Counted from the first letter of the stretch, positions 1-13,920 are shown. The stretch is DNA of 64,000 nt from Berberis thunbergii (GCA_003290165.1 QNQO01000598.1:186001-250000), one strand, 5' to 3'. Made by a program: numbers and translations. The notes: generated by a model not told the origin, from the sequence alone.

Positions 1-889
1 CTGGTGCTCTTAGGTATAATCTATCAGCTGCAGCCTTCCATCAGCAACATCACGCACCTGAGCTAAGAAGGCGCCCAGGCCCAAGACAGCCAACCCTAGA
101 GGCATGGGTCTTAGGGCTTGGCCTAGGACAATAAGGCTCAAACAACGAATCTCAGAGTTGTCACAGGCCTGGGATCCACTCGCATGAAATCATCTCTAAG
201 CCAATCACGCATTGGGTCCTAAACAGAGCCAAGTGCCGAAGTACTCAGTCATGAACGAGTAAGATCTAATGCGAGATCTCCTCCCCCCATGACACCCTCG
301 ATCGCAGGGATAGTTGGCGAGGGAAGGCTCACTATAAGAGTTGGTAAAATGAGAAAGAAAGGTACGCAAGTATACACACTGTAATTTTATATACAGTCTT
401 CACTTTTACTCAAACCAATATCTAACTTAAGCATTACAGTGCCTTTGACCACCATAACGACAGTCCAGGGCATCCGCTTATTATTTTTGTAGGTTAGATA
501 TCATCGAGATCAGCAATAATAGATATGAACACATCATGTATTATGTTCTTTCAAGTATGAAGAAGGTTTCGTAAGATTATGAGTTTTAACAAAGACTCCG
601 AACCACCTTCTTATATCGCATAATATGATAACTCAATACTTTCAAATAAAAATGGAAAAATAAGTTGTTATTTGGGGGAGCTAGTTATTAAGAATTTACT
701 TTTTTGGGCTTAACTATGGTTTAACCTAACGTAAGGATAAAAGAGTCTAAAAATTAAACTTGACTGGCCAATGATGTGGACTTAACTGTTCCGACAAAAA
801 ATGAGGGTTAGAGTCAAATAGTTTTCAAAATGAGGGCCAAACTCTAATAGGTATTTATGTGTCCAAATCTCGTCCTCCTGAGAGTTTAA
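1..889. other. Gene-free stretch, probably repeat-derived
   Basis: No reading frame of substance and no splice-consistent exons are visible on either strand. The first 340 bases are noticeably richer in G+C than the following 550 and resemble an old LTR edge, but I found no second copy inside the window to prove it. Nothing else is recognised. Confidence 0.4.
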
Positions 890-1421
890 TCTGCAAACCA
901 GACGCTGGACTGCCAAAGACCACATTTTTTTTGGTCGAAGGCACTCCGATGCTTAAGTCAGCAATTCTATTTGAAGAAGGAAGTAAATCTTAACAAAACT
1001 CAGTTAAAATACATACCTTTGTTGAATGTTCCCTTTACCTTTTATAATAGTCGTAGATAATTCTCTGCGTGACCTAAACACGTGAGGCGCAACGGCAGGA
1101 GATGTTTCTTGTAACAATCTTCTTCTTTATGGAGATGCGTCCATGGAGGCGTAACTCCCTCCATGAGTCTTTTTTATGCAATGTTTATCTTCTTTATAAG
1201 AGAACTCGTGTCGGGCCTGGATTTGGGCTTTGATTCATTCAGGCCTGGATTTGGGCTTTGATTATGTCTTCTTATAGTAGGCCTTGTTTGGGCCTCTATG
1301 ATCATTTTTAACCTTCTTGCATTTTACGAGCTGACACAGTAGATGGGGCACCAGATCCTCGTGATGAATGATTTCTACCACATGTATGGCCGCGATGTCG
1401 ATATATTTTGTTGTATCATCA
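890..1421 (-). repeat. Diverged relative of the neighbouring Tat-type LTR
   Basis: This stretch shares scattered motifs, in the same order, with the LTR at 1737-2411: CTGCAAACC near 892 and 1774, GGCACTCCGATGCT followed by AAGTCA near 944 and 1845, and an end reading TTTTGnTGTATCA followed by TCAG and ACCCC at 1421 and 2411. The simplest reading is an older LTR of the same family, in the same (-) orientation, with its polypurine-tract region just inside. The start is approximate. Confidence 0.45.
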
Positions 1422-1736
1422 GCTACTACCCCATTAGTAAGTGGGTATGTTTATGTATCCACTAATTGTGTGGTGGTTTTGTTTTCGATTTCAACTTTAC
1501 GACACATTTAGTGTTCTTACTATCTGTTGCCGGTGTTGTCTCTTCGATGTTTTGTTCGCCTGCTCATTTTAGCGCGATCTCTAGGATTTGTGTGACTGTC
1601 ATATCTTGCACGTTCTCCCAATAGCGGACCTTTCGCTCCTTGTCCTTATAAAAGGGGAAGTTGTGTACAGGTTTACTTTCTTATGCACCTCTTCAATTTC
1701 CAGTTGCTAATTCCTTGATTTCTCGCGTTCACTTTG
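1422..1736. other. Remnant between two related LTRs
   Basis: It begins with TCAGCTACTACCCC, which resembles the polypurine-tract region next to the LTR at 2411. It therefore looks like the first internal bases of the older related element before the next LTR begins. No coding potential is recognised. Confidence 0.35.
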
Positions 1737-2411
1737 TGATGCAGCCATTTTACGTTCCCTGCTTTGACCTTGAGCTGCAAACCTACTGACCAGCATAAGG
1801 AATGCATGTGAGCTATGGACCACTGTTGTGGTGGCCGATGGCACTCCGATGCTAAAGTCAGGCATGGATCTGATGAAGGTGTAATGTTGTGAACGAGAAA
1901 TTTGTAGCATACCTTAGCTTACCAACCTTGTGGCTTATTTATTGTACTTGAGTCCTGGTTCGATCAGGCCATCGATAGCGTAGGTTAGGGAAGAAAATCT
2001 TCGAGGAGATCCTTCTCTAACTAGGAGTCGTGTTGTGGAGGGGAGTTTCCCTGTTAGCCTTGTGCTCCTAGATACATGGGAGATAATTCCCATTTCGAGA
2101 GTAGTTTGTAGATAGATGTCCCCATGTGTGACATATACTCTTTAATTTGCTTCCTGGTTAGAAGCAAAGAGCTACTGTAATTGCCCGTCTGAAGCTGATC
2201 CTCGAGATAATCGCCTTAGCAGGGCTTATGGGTATTAAGGATAATTGTGAGACACGTGGGCTTAGCAGGCTGTAAGAATTCGAGTCTGTCTGGCGAACTT
2301 CATTGGGTGGGCTTAAAATCGATTGGGAATCGACGTGGGCTAGGGCTTGTTACTCCTCAAGATCATCATGACACATGTATGTCGCAGAATAGGGACCGTT
2401 TTGGTGTATCA
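1737..2411 (-). repeat. 3' LTR of the Tat-like element
   Basis: Begins TGATGCAG and ends GTGTATCA on the + strand. It aligns along its length with 20485-21088, for instance the shared CTTAGCTTACCAACCT and the region around TAGGAGTCGTG. It is about 70 bp longer than its partner because of indels. Orientation is set by the - strand gag. Confidence 0.8.
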
Positions 2412-2426
2412 TCAGTTACCCCCTGA
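2412..2426 (-). other. Polypurine tract next to the 3' LTR
   Basis: On the - strand this reads CAGGGGGTAACTGA directly before the LTR. That is the expected position and composition for priming of second-strand synthesis. Confidence 0.5.
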
Positions 2427-4567
2427 ATTAGTGGGCCATCACATCAGTTTGCTAAGTCACTTCTTGAAAAGATATGTCGCTCATGATGATTGAGTCTAAA
2501 TCGTTGCTTGAGTCACACGCTTCATTAATTTAATGTTCATCGGTTTAATGAAGAAGAGATAGGAACCCAATCCCAATTTAGGTATTTCTATATGCGGAGA
2601 CTAACGATTTTATTTTCTTTACTCTTAGAGATTTTGCTTTGTTCATCTTCTGATTGAAAAGATCGTTCATCTTCTTCATGGCTCACCAAAACATTCTTGA
2701 TGGCGTGACTTTGGCCAAGGGTTTTGAATTTTTTTAAGACAGGTTGCTTTCTGAATCGAGCCTTGCTAAAATTTGGAAGAAGTTCGGGGTCCCTAAGGAC
2801 CTGCCATTATATGCTCTGAAGGATGATTAGACGCCAATGTTTTCACCGGTGAGGTTTATCTGTTTGACCGCGGGATGCTTCAAACTGGAGTCTGCTTCCT
2901 AGTTCTTGACGTGATTTGGGACTTCTTGGATTTTCTTGGAATCCCTTTTGCCCATTGGTATCAATGGGTACAGGATCGTTCTTCTCATTCTAATCAGAGT
3001 GAAGAAAGCTGGTGTCCGCGTGACTCCGTAGGTGATCCAGTTGTTGACTTCTCCTAGGCTGAACGATCACGCCGTTTGTAAGATGACATCGTCGGCTTGT
3101 TTTGAGAATTTCTCAGATGACTTCAAGTCCTAGCAAAGTACTGCTTCTTGGCTCCTGCATATTTAATGTACTTCCAGCTCAAGGGTCATCTGCTCAAACG
3201 AGAGTTCAAGCCACTTCGTAAGTGTAGTTTTATCTTTCAATTTTGTTGCACTGATTGTATGCTAACTGTTGTTCATGTTTCTTCGCAGGAACGTTTCCCA
3301 CTACTTCTCTTAACCCAGAGGAGCAAAACACTATAAAAAAATTACGCGACTTGCCGAAAAATAATGTGGAGGAGGTTATATGTAGTACCAACTTTATTCG
3401 CAGTGGGTTATGGAACAACTATCACGAATCCCTCACTCTTTATTGATCATTGGAAGTTAAGCTCGAAGGTGGGGCCCCTTCTAAAAAAAGGAAAGTCTCT
3501 AAAATTAAGGTTCTTGTTTTGTCTGACACGGGGGTGCTTTATGAGACGCTTGCCTCCTTTGTAGGTTCAAATAAGTCTCGTGTTACGATTGGGTCATCTT
3601 CTAAATGGTTTGCTCCAATAAGTGAAAAGCATGAGTCTAGTCGGCTTGCTAGGGCGGAGCCTGAATGGTCCGGCTAAGAGAAGGACCATTTACGATTAGC
3701 AGGGGTTGAAGATGCGACGAATCTTAGTGTCATGCAGGCCAAAGCTCTGAGCGAGAAGCTAATGTTGGCTGTTATGGCAGCTTCTACTGGTGCTTACCCG
3801 TCCAGGACCATTCTACTAGAGGGTTCCTAATGATGATTCGCCTAAGGTCCCAAAGTCCAATCGTTCCACTGATGGGTTGTTTGATAGTAGCCGTGATGAC
3901 ACAGGCCAAGTTTCTCATAGTTCGCATTGTTCCCCATCTCGCTTCAGGCCGCATCTCAGGGTGGAGTGTCCATTAGACAACTCGCTTCCTTCTCTTCCTT
4001 CAGATTCCGCTGAGCCGTCTTGCAATAAAGGGTCGACTGTTGGCGATAAAGCAAAGGCTGCGAATGAGGGACCGGGAGCAGTGGCGACTATGAAGGGTAG
4101 TGCTGGTGTAATTCCTCATCCGGGAGAACTCCATTCGGATGCGCGGATAAGTCTGTTTGCCCCGGACGTAGTGAAAATGACAATCAAGCCTGGCACCAAG
4201 AGGTTGATGTGGATTATGCTTTGAGAAAACATATAAGCAGGCATCATAGCTGGCTAATGGATCATGCTAAAAAATCAAAGGAGGGTACTTTAGAAGGGCG
4301 TAAGGATAAGGGCTTAAAGTACAATATGTTAGGAATGTCTCACTTGAGCTAGGTGACTGACATTGGGATGGAAGTTGAGGCGGTTTGTGATAGGGTGTAC
4401 ACCATGGAGCGTGTCTTCTCGAACATGTAAGGGATGTATCCTGACGCGCTTTTTGAAATTGAGCTGTCGAGGAAGCAGATTAAGGAGAAGAGGCTGGAAC
4501 AGTTGGTCATTGTTGCTGAGACTCAGAGGGTTCGTCTGGAAGCCCATAGTCTAAGAAGTGGTGTCCG

Positions 4568-6120
4568 TGATAGGGGCATAATTAGGCTATTTTTAGTACC
4601 ATATTTCTATATATATGTTTAGATATTACTTGTTAATTATGATACTAATTGTTATTTTTGTGTTTGTGTAGGTTTCCAATTACAAGATTCTAAAATAGAA
4701 GCTAAGTGAAGCAAATTGGCAACTAGTTGCAAAAGGAAACCACACAAACAAGGAAACCAAGCAAAGAAGGAAACAAAACAATTATAAAAGGGATGATACA
4801 TGCCTTCGAGCAATCACCTTTGCAACCACAGCAAGTCGTCACCCATCATCACCCATCCACAGCCGCCGTTGTCCTGAACCCACCACCATCATCAAATCCA
4901 GCCATCACCAGCTCCTCCTCCAAACAACCTCGCCAAACCCTAGCCACGTCTCCCTGTTTCACTCCCATCACAGCCACACAGACATCGTCACCATCTTCAT
5001 CTCTCAGCCGATCGCCTCCATCAGTAAGATAAACCCTCGTCTCAGTCTCTCTCTCTCGCTATCCCCTGTCGTCGCCATCGTCATCTCTCCCCATTCCTTT
5101 CGTCACCTCCATCAGCCACACCCACACACACACGAAAACGAAGCAGACATTGAAAAGTGAGGAAGGAGCAGATCGCGAAGAGGAAAAGAAGAGAATTTTA
5201 ATTCTCTTTTTACCGTTATTTGCAGCCCATTAGTCCACTCAGTACCACCACGCACAGGTGGTTATTTTAGTTTGATTATTGATTATGGATTACTGTTTGA
5301 ACATAATTAATATGTCTAGCAAAGCTCCTCTTAGTTACAGGTGGATTCGAAGCCCCGAACATGTGTTTTAAAAATTAATTGAATTTAATCTTCCTTGCTA
5401 TTAGTGATTGTGTTTTGCTTAACTGCTTTATAGAGAACTTTTCTTTGTATGTTTGTTAAGGTGGACAACTTAGTAAGCATGCTAGGATCTCGGGCAAGAG
5501 TATAGGAGAGTTTCACCTAATTGTTATAATCTTGTACTCACAAGTAGTAAATACCAAGGAACGTTGGTAAGGTTAAGTGAAAACCTAGGTAAGAACAAGA
5601 TGTTGATCATACTTGTAATTGCCTAGTCAGTGTTCATATTTTCCACAAAACTTAATGATCTTAGATTATTATTTAACTTGCGATTTTATGTTTAGATAGC
5701 ATAATAAGAATAGTTTGAAAGCGACACTTAGTTTAATTCAACGAACTTGGAAAAATAATAAGATTAATGCAGTGCGGTCACGGTTAACCTTGAGCATGGT
5801 CTCTCACAAGTTAGCAAGTATTGAAGATTGATTTATGAACATATGTTTGGTGTGTGGAGATAAACCCTTAGTTAATTTCTCATCTTTGCCATCCCTTTAA
5901 TTTTATCATCTTTATAGCAATTTTCGTAGTTATTTTCATAGTTTAATTTAGAAAATCCAATCCCGCATTATTTACTTAATTAGGTTGTTAGTTGTCTTTT
6001 AGTTATTCTTAGTGTTAATTAGCAAACCCTCTAATCCCCGATCCAGAACGATCCGTACTTATTCTATACTACAATCACAAAGCTGGGTATTAAGTTCTAT
6101 GCTACTAAAATAGCGCATCA
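4568..6120 (+). repeat. 5' LTR of the Athila-like element
   Basis: 1,553 bp, TG...CA. Its last 517 bp (5604-6120) match 13401-13920 closely, with the same end GCTACTAAAATAGCGCATCA. The open frame at 4727-5032 inside it is rich in Pro, Ser and Thr and has no family signature, so I do not call it a gene. Confidence 0.85.
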
Positions 6121-6125
6121 ATTTT

Positions 6126-6144
6126 TGGCGTCGTTGCCAGGGAT
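6126..6144 (+). other. Primer binding site, tRNA-Asp type
   Basis: TGGCGTCGTTGCCAGGGAT lies 5 bp inside the 5' LTR. Plant tRNA-Asp ends CCCCGGCAACGGCGCCA, so this matches its complement with two transitions (C to T and G to A), which fits decay of a methylated element. Confidence 0.75.
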
Positions 6145-7705
6145 TAGTAAAATTGTTAATTATTTAATAGTTTTTTTTATTAATTAAAAATTTTATTTTA
6201 TTAATTTTTTTTCTTTTTGTCAGGTTGCACGACATTAAAACAAGTGCTTCTTGGGAGGCAACCTAATCAGATTTGCTTTCTTTATCCCTTTATTTTCTTT
6301 TCGTTATTTTTGCTTTTGTTTGTTAGTAGTTTGTTTTTCCGCTTTAAAATTTTTCATTACATGTGCTATAATCTATTCACATTGAGGACAATGTTAGGTT
6401 TAAGTGTGGGGAGAACAAAACGTTGTTTTATTTTGAAAGAAAAAAAAGTGTCAGTCCCTTAAAAATATATAAAAAAAATGTTGGTTTTTATTTTCTTTGT
6501 TGGTATTAGTGTCATAAAAAAAATTAGTTGTTTTGAGTCTTAGGATACTTTCCAATACAATGATGAGATTTGTTTGTTATTTGCATGACTTTAAGGTGAT
6601 TTATAAGCATGAGTTAAGATCTAATATATTATTTGGTTAATGCTTATTCATGGTAATCATATGCAAATTCACATGTAATCAACTTAGTAATTGGTACTCA
6701 TAGCATGATTAATTGAATTTAACTCATTATAACCCATATGTGGGTTTTGAGCCTATTGTTCCTTTGATTTTGAGAGTTTTTAGTTAGGTCATCTTTCATT
6801 TCTTTTGTCAATAATAACTCGTTGTAGGATCTCAATTTTTTTTGCTTTGGTTGCTACTTGGATTGCTTTCAAAATTAAGAATTAAACACTAGAACTTGTA
6901 TTAATTCGTTCAAAGCATCATATTGAATTGCATGATATGCTTGACATGATAAAGGCACCTAGTTTCCACCAATAAATTTGATCAATGATATATTTACTTT
7001 AGGTTAACCCCATTGAGCCTGTTATTAAGCTTTTTGTTTCATTACCCTCATTATCTATCCCTAACCTAATAAGAAGAGTGGACCATAATTTGATTTGCAG
7101 AGACTTTATTGTGGTTCAAGGTAAGTTGAAAAACAAGTGTGGGTGGTAGACAGTTCAAGAAGAAAGAGTTGAAAAAAAAATTATGGTACAAAAAGTTACA
7201 AAAGGGATACAAGTCCTTATCTATATCCATTCAGTATTTCAGCACCATACAGATAGTTCAATTCTTTTCATTCAGTAGATACAAAATAATTGTTGAAACT
7301 CTTCATTATCAGTGGGCCACGTCTTCATTTCCCCACTTATGTCTTGAACCATATGATTCTTTGTTAATGTCTCTAATCTTATTGCATGTTTTCACTATTT
7401 CTTCAAGCCCTTTGAAAATTTCATACCCATTTTTCTCTTCCCTTGACACCTAGCCCCATTACAACCTAAATTAAGACCTTTTGATTGAGCGTGTCTTGCA
7501 ATATCACGATGTGGAGATTCGAATGAGGTATGAGCATATGGTGTCCCTAGTTCTTGCATTCAAGTAGTAACATTCCTTCCATGAGATCATATATCTGGAA
7601 AAAAAAAAGGGTCAGAAAATGTCTTTATTTCTTGTTATATCATATGTGAGCTATTTGTTTCCCTTTTACATTAATTCTCTCACATATAACTAGAATAGGA
7701 AGAGT
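6145..7705 (+). other. Non-coding internal remnant of the Athila-like element
   Basis: AT-rich sequence with the phrases CTTCTTGGGAGGCAACC and TTGAGGACAATG seen in the 3' untranslated part of Athila-type elements. It continues at 13189-13400 beyond the CACTA insertion. The short open frames here (for example 7139-7453) look accidental. Confidence 0.6.
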
Positions 7706-7900
7706 CACTACAACACAAATGCCCAATAATAGCATTTGTTAATAGCGTTTTTACTAAATACGCTATCAAAGATCAATTTTTTGGCGTAAACAAAAATGAA
7801 AACGCTACAAAAAGAAAGGCGGGATTTTTGGCGCTCGCTTCTGTCCTCCCTCGTTTTACTGGGCACTCGAGTTAGATAGAGCTCGATGAAACTCCACCCT
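7706..7900 (+). repeat. Left terminal and subterminal region of CACTA-1
   Basis: The terminus CACTACAACA is followed by AATAGCGTTTTTACTAAATA and CGCTATC, inverted copies of one motif. Known: subterminal repeats in CACTA elements are the transposase binding sites. After about 7800 the sequence becomes leader-like and pyrimidine-rich. Confidence 0.7.
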
Positions 7901-8138
7901 CCCCTCAATCTCGTCGTCTCCCTCACTTATTGCTCCCTCATCTCGCCATCTCCCTCCCTGCTCTCTCCATATCTCCATCTCCCTCACTGCTCCCTCCATC
8001 TCGCCATCTTCCTCACTGCTCCCTCTATCTCTCAATCGCCTTCACTGCTCTCTCCATATCTTTATCTTCATCTCCCTCACTGCTCCCTCCATTTCTTCGT
8101 CACCCTCCCTCTTTCGATTCACCTCTTTTTAGAGAGAA
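7901..8138 (+). repeat. Pyrimidine-rich short tandem repeats ahead of the WNK fragment
   Basis: Imperfect copies of CTCCCTCACTGCTCCCTCCA and CATCTC units of roughly 20-35 bp. The composition resembles a plant 5' leader and it directly precedes the ATG of the WNK fragment, so it may be the leader captured with that gene and then expanded. The open frames here are by-products of the repeat. Confidence 0.5.
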
Positions 8139-8746
8139 ATGGTTGGGATGAGACCATATGAACCAGATGAGGGTGAGTCTGAGTTTGTTGAAGTTGATCC
8201 AACTGGAAGATATGGAAGGGTACTTAAAAATCTCTACTTTGTTGCTTGTTTGGGTTCTTCTTTATGTTCTTCATTTCTGATATTTGGTTCTAATTTTGTT
8301 GGTTTTTCAGTACAATGAGATCCTTGGGAAAGGAGCTTCAAAGACAATGTAAGAAACTTAAAACCCTATTTGTTATTTTTTCATCCCTTTTTGAGATTTT
8401 GAAGAAATTTCAGTTTTTTATGAGAACTTTTGCAGTTTTATGAGATGGGTATATGTTGATTTAGTTCTATGTTGGTGGGTTTTCTTCCTTTTTAGTTTTG
8501 GGTGTTGCAATTACAGAGCTTTTGATAAGTTCGAAGGGATTGAAGTGGCTTGGAACCAAGTCAAGCTGTATGATTTCCTTCAGAGCCCTGAGAATCTTGA
8601 GAGGTTTTACTGTGAAATCCATCTTCTCAAGACCTTGAAGCACAAAAACATCATGAAATTTTACACCTCTTGGGTTGATACGGCCAATAGGAACATCTAT
8701 TTTGTAACTGAGATGTTCACTTCTGGGACTCTGAGACTCTGAGACA
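8139..8746 (+). pseudogene. Captured WNK protein kinase fragment (N-terminal lobe)
   Basis: Three exons are visible: 8139-8219 (starts MVGMRPYEPDEGESEF), 8311-8348 and about 8511-8746. Together they give the WNK start with the glycine loop and the lysine of GKGASKT, then [11 protein letters not shown], where subdomain II lacks the usual lysine, the hallmark of WNK kinases, and [17 protein letters not shown]. Known: WNKs are cytoplasmic Ser/Thr kinases that place the catalytic lysine in subdomain I. The third exon is damaged twice. Its acceptor reads TTGCAA instead of an AG, and ACTCTGAG is duplicated near 8729-8743, shifting the frame to an early stop. The catalytic loop and C-terminal lobe are absent, so it cannot be an active kinase. 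Confidence 0.85.
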
Positions 8747-8911
8747 GTAAGTTTTCATGGGATTTCATTGATTTCTATTTTCAGTGTTTATGAGTATGGT
8801 ACTTTGATTTACACTTATTTGCTGAATTGTTACCTGTATAGTTAAGACATATCTTAAAGCATGGAATTCCATCATCTATTTAACTTTTATATGATTTATT
8901 TATTTTCACAG

Positions 8912-10261
<1,350 letters not shown>

Positions 10262-10422
10262 TAATATTATTACCTCCATATGACAAGGTGAAGGAACCTT
10301 GCTGATATTACTGTGGCTGCTGCTCAGAGATTGATCAGAGGTTGTTGTTTCCTAGTGCTTCTGTATTTTGGCTGATTGACATGTAAATGCTAATAAGTAG
10401 GCGTTGTTTCCTGAAATGCAGG

Positions 10423-10985
10423 AAATTATTAGAAAATACATTAAAATGTCTGCAAGTGGAAGTAAGCATGCAGCTCTTGCTAGTGCACTGGGGTCTTTGA
10501 CTTGGGAAACACCCTCATCTACAGACTTCAAAGAATTGGCTAGGTAGGTCTCAGTTTCCCTGCTTTGTGAATAAGTGTGTTTATTGGCTATAGGAGCAAT
10601 ACAAAACTCTGCTTTTTATGTTGTTGGGGGATATGATGAAAGATACTTGAAGTAAGCCAGTTTTCAAATTGTTTTTTTTTGTGTGTCCAGGATGTGAAGT
10701 CATGAAGTGTACATTAGATTTTAAAATAAATCTCTGCTCTTAGACAATTTTCAAAGCATACTATAACTCATGGTTTGATTCAATGCATGAAAATCCTCTA
10801 AAGTAAGCCTTCCTAAATGTTTAATGATCCTCATCTTTTTATGCTATCGCAGTTCCGCTGAGCGACTTGATCCTAGGGAAAGATCTTGGTCCATGATTGC
10901 AAGTATGAAAGCTCCTAGGGGAAATCACTCCACAGCCATTTTAAATGAGAAAACCCATGGTGGTATCTCCTCGAGCTGTTTCTGA
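10423..10985 (+). pseudogene. Captured gene fragment, identity unknown
   Basis: Two exons with good splice signals (10423-10542 and about 10855-10985) join in frame to read EIIRKYIKMSASGSKHAALA, then WETPSSTDFKELASSAERLD and RSWSMIASMKAPRG, ending at TGA 10983-10985. The composition and the phase-consistent junction (AG|T at the splice) are protein-like. I do not recognise the family. It lies between the JmjC and BRAHMA pieces in the same orientation. Confidence 0.5.
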
Positions 10986-12099
10986 TTCAAAGAACTCCCA
11001 AACATGTCTCGACCCAGATGCAAGCAGAGTAAGCCTTCTTTTTATGCTTTGATTTCAAATTTCTGTTGAATTCTCTGAAATTTGGTTGAATTTTTATCAA
11101 TTTTGATGATCTGGTCAATTTCATCCAGGTCCCATTGTTTGATTGTGGATCTGAAGCTCTGAGGGAGATGGAATTGAACATTTTATATTGTTATTGTAAA
11201 ATTTGAGATCTGGGGTGTGTTTGATTTGGAAGTAATTTAATTGGTTTGTTTTGTTTTGTGTTATGTTGGTGTTTTAGAAAGTATAAACTTAAGATTTTGA
11301 GAATTTGATTTCATAGATCCCTCAGGATTTTATCTATATAGAATGTTATTTAATAAGGACCAACCAATTTGATATTTATTAATATCAGACAGCTTTCAAG
11401 CTATAATATGATTTGTTACTTGAGATCTACAAGGTGGAGTGAACTTGTTGGTGATTCATCACCATTAATTATTAAACGAATTATGTCTGTCTGTCGAGAA
11501 CCCACATTACCAAGAGATGTACAGATTTATAGGTAAACCAGTACATGCATACACATGTAAATGCATATCATGGAGAACGATGATGGTGATGATCAAATTC
11601 TATATGGGGTGACATTGAGCTTTGTTGCTATTGGAGTTTGTTCTGTTATGATTGGTTATTGATAGTTTCCTCTTGGGATGAAACAGTTTGTAGTCCCATT
11701 CTTCTGTCTTTTCATACTACGGCAATTCCTTCAGTATCATGCATACGTCAGTAGTGAATGGTTCGGGGCATTAGCTTTACAATTGAAGATAAGTGCATTT
11801 TTTGAAGAAAAACAAAATTTTGGTTGTTTTATGTCGAATAATTAATACAAATCATAAATGGTTTGAAATGTACATTGTTCATTATGCCTGATTATTTAGA
11901 TAGTTGTTTGAAAACACAGGACAATTCACCTTGGTTGCATTGTTCATTCAATGCTTATTTGGTTTGCCCTTGCACTTTGTGCTGCTTGTGTTCAATAACT
12001 ACATATATATGGGTTTGTTTTTTATGACATGTATTTTCTTTCTTAAAGCCATTATAGTGTTTTCACTATGGAAATTCATTGTTTGTATGTTACTTGCAG
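10986..12099 (+). other. Unassigned sequence inside CACTA-1
   Basis: AT-rich, without recognisable exons. It may include captured introns or untranslated sequence. The open frame at 11904-12119 is hydrophobic but has no family features and I do not call it. Confidence 0.4.
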
Positions 12100-12372
12100 T
12101 GCTTGCCTGTGAACATTGATGTGGGGACGAACAATTAGGAGTTGTTGAATAGTGAGTTCTACATTGGGCTAAGGCAGAAGAGGGAAACTGGCTGGACCGG
12201 TAACTTTACAACATTTCTGTCAGGTGATGCAGCTCAGAGGTATTCTGTTTTATCATCATTTCTGTCCCAGACAGAAGAATATCTTCATAAGCTAGGTGAG
12301 AAGATAACAGCTACGAAGAATCAGCAGGAGGTGGTGGAGGCAGCAAATGCTGCTGCTGCTGCACGATCTCAG
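12100..12372 (+). pseudogene. Captured BRAHMA (SWI/SNF ATPase) fragment
   Basis: After an acceptor near 12099 the reading passes a stop (near 12136) and gives GDAAQRYSVLSSFLSQTEEY, LHKLGEKITATKNQQEV and EAANAAAAARSQ. This is the conserved stretch before the helicase domain of plant BRAHMA (BRM), the ATPase of SWI/SNF chromatin remodelling complexes. The normal exon continues with an SNF2 domain that is not here. The donor reads CAG|GCATGT, a GC instead of GT, so splicing would be weak or lost. The part before GDAAQ does not match what I know of BRM and may be intron or another piece. Confidence 0.8.
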
Positions 12373-12531
12373 GCATGTCTTTGATTTATTATTACTGTTG
12401 TTTCATATAATTAAGCCTTTTCATTTCTATAATTTAACATTTTTATTATACTTGATTCAAATATGGATGTTTGAAAATGTTGTCTAAATATGGATGTTTG
12501 ATTCAAATATATAAATACTTTTTTGTTTCAG

Positions 12532-12705
12532 GTAGACCCAACAGGAGCTTTAGAAGAATACCTTATCTCCATACTTGTTGGATTATCAAGCCATTCCCCA
12601 ACAGATGCATGTGCCATCATCAGATGCCCAGGGATTGTTCAAACAATTGTTATAGGTTTATCACTAAAGAGACAATGGAAATACATTCTTCAAACAATTG
12701 GTTAT
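12532..12705 (+). pseudogene. Captured fragment, probably MINIYO/RPAP1-like
   Basis: An exon following TTTCAG at 12531 reads GALEEYLISILVGLSSHSPT and DACAIIRCPGIVQTIV. This resembles the conserved helical part of plant MINIYO, the RPAP1 homologue that assists RNA polymerase II and promotes differentiation. The match is from memory of the motif pattern and is less certain than WNK, JmjC and BRM. A short duplication (ATTCTTCAAACAATTG resembling an earlier GTTCAAACAATTG) follows, and the reading decays after about 12705. Confidence 0.45.
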
Positions 12706-12939
12706 AGGTCTATCTTGGCATATGTTGTAATAGAATGCAAAGGATCTGTCTGATTTAGCTTAATAGTAAATTCCTTTTATTCACCTCTACAGCATATATC
12801 ACATTAGATAATATCCATTACTAATTAGCTCACATATATAAGTAACATTCCTATGCATTGATTATGAAAAGCAATGAAACATAGCTTCATATAGTGTTTA
12901 TGAAATTTCAAATTGATAACAAATGGAAAAAAAAAAATA

Positions 12940-13185
12940 TTTGCTATGTATACCTACCATAGCGTTTTTAAAACGCTATCAAAGGCTAACTTAAACGCTA
13001 TGGTATGGTTTACAATAGTGTTTTTAAAACGCTATGGTAGACTATACCATAGCATTTCAGAAACGCTATGAATAATCCACCTTCCATAGCATTTTAAAAA
13101 CGTTATGATAGCCCTTGTTTCTATTATAGCGCCGGCTGCCATATCGATTTTTTAAACGCTATTGATAAGAATTTTTCTTGTAGTG
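12940..13185 (+). repeat. Right subterminal repeats and terminus of CACTA-1
   Basis: At least eight forward and reverse copies of ATAGCGTTT / AAACGCTAT are packed into 210 bp, several as imperfect palindromes. They are followed by the inverted terminus CTTGTAGTG. Confidence 0.8.
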
Positions 13186-13400
13186 AGTGATTCTACCAAA
13201 CAATCAGTGAAAAAGAAAAGAGTGCATCCAGTGAGATTTTTGGGTTAATTCTTCTTGGAACGCGTTTGAGTTTTACAGTCACTTGGATTGATTTAATTGT
13301 GAATTTCTATATCATTGCTAGAAACGTGTATTAATTTTCGAATGGTGTGGATTTAATCTTGTGTTTACAAATAATCTTAACATGTCATGATCCATTGTGC

Positions 13401-13920
13401 TGATCATACTTGTAATTGCCTAGTCAGTGTTCATATTTTCCACAAAACTTAATGATCTTAGATTGTTATTTAACTTGCGATTTTCTGTTTAGATAGCATA
13501 ATAAGAATAGTTTGAAAGCGACGCTTAGTTTAATTCAACAAACTTGGGAAAATAATAAAATAATGCAGTGTGGTCACGGTTAATCTTGAGCATTGTCTCT
13601 CACAAGTTAGCAAGTGATTATTTAAGATTTATTTATGAGCATATGTTTGGTGTGTGGAGATATACCCTTAGCTAATTTCTCATCTTTGCCATCCCTTTAA
13701 TTTTATTATCTTTATAATAATTTTCGTAGTTATTTTCATAGTTTAATTTAGAAAATCCAATTCCCCATTATTTACTTAATTAGGTTGTTAGTTGTCTTTT
13801 AGTTATTCTTAGTGTTAATTGGCAAGCCCTCTAATCCCCGATCCAGAACGATCCGTACTTATTCTATATTACAATCACAAAACAGGGTATTAAGTTGTGT
13901 GCTACTAAAATAGCGCATCA
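13401..13920 (+). repeat. Truncated 3' LTR of the Athila-like element
   Basis: Matches 5604-6120 with few differences and ends TAGCGCATCA before the target duplication GTCCG. The first 1.03 kb of the LTR is missing; the break is at TGATCATACTTG. Confidence 0.85.

Noticed and set aside
4727..5032. Pro/Ser/Thr-rich open frame
   Set aside because: It lies wholly inside the Athila-like 5' LTR and its composition reflects CA-rich LTR sequence.
7886..8161. Overlapping open frames with repeated SPSLLSP-type peptides
   Set aside because: They come from a pyrimidine-rich tandem repeat ahead of the WNK fragment and are open in several frames at once.
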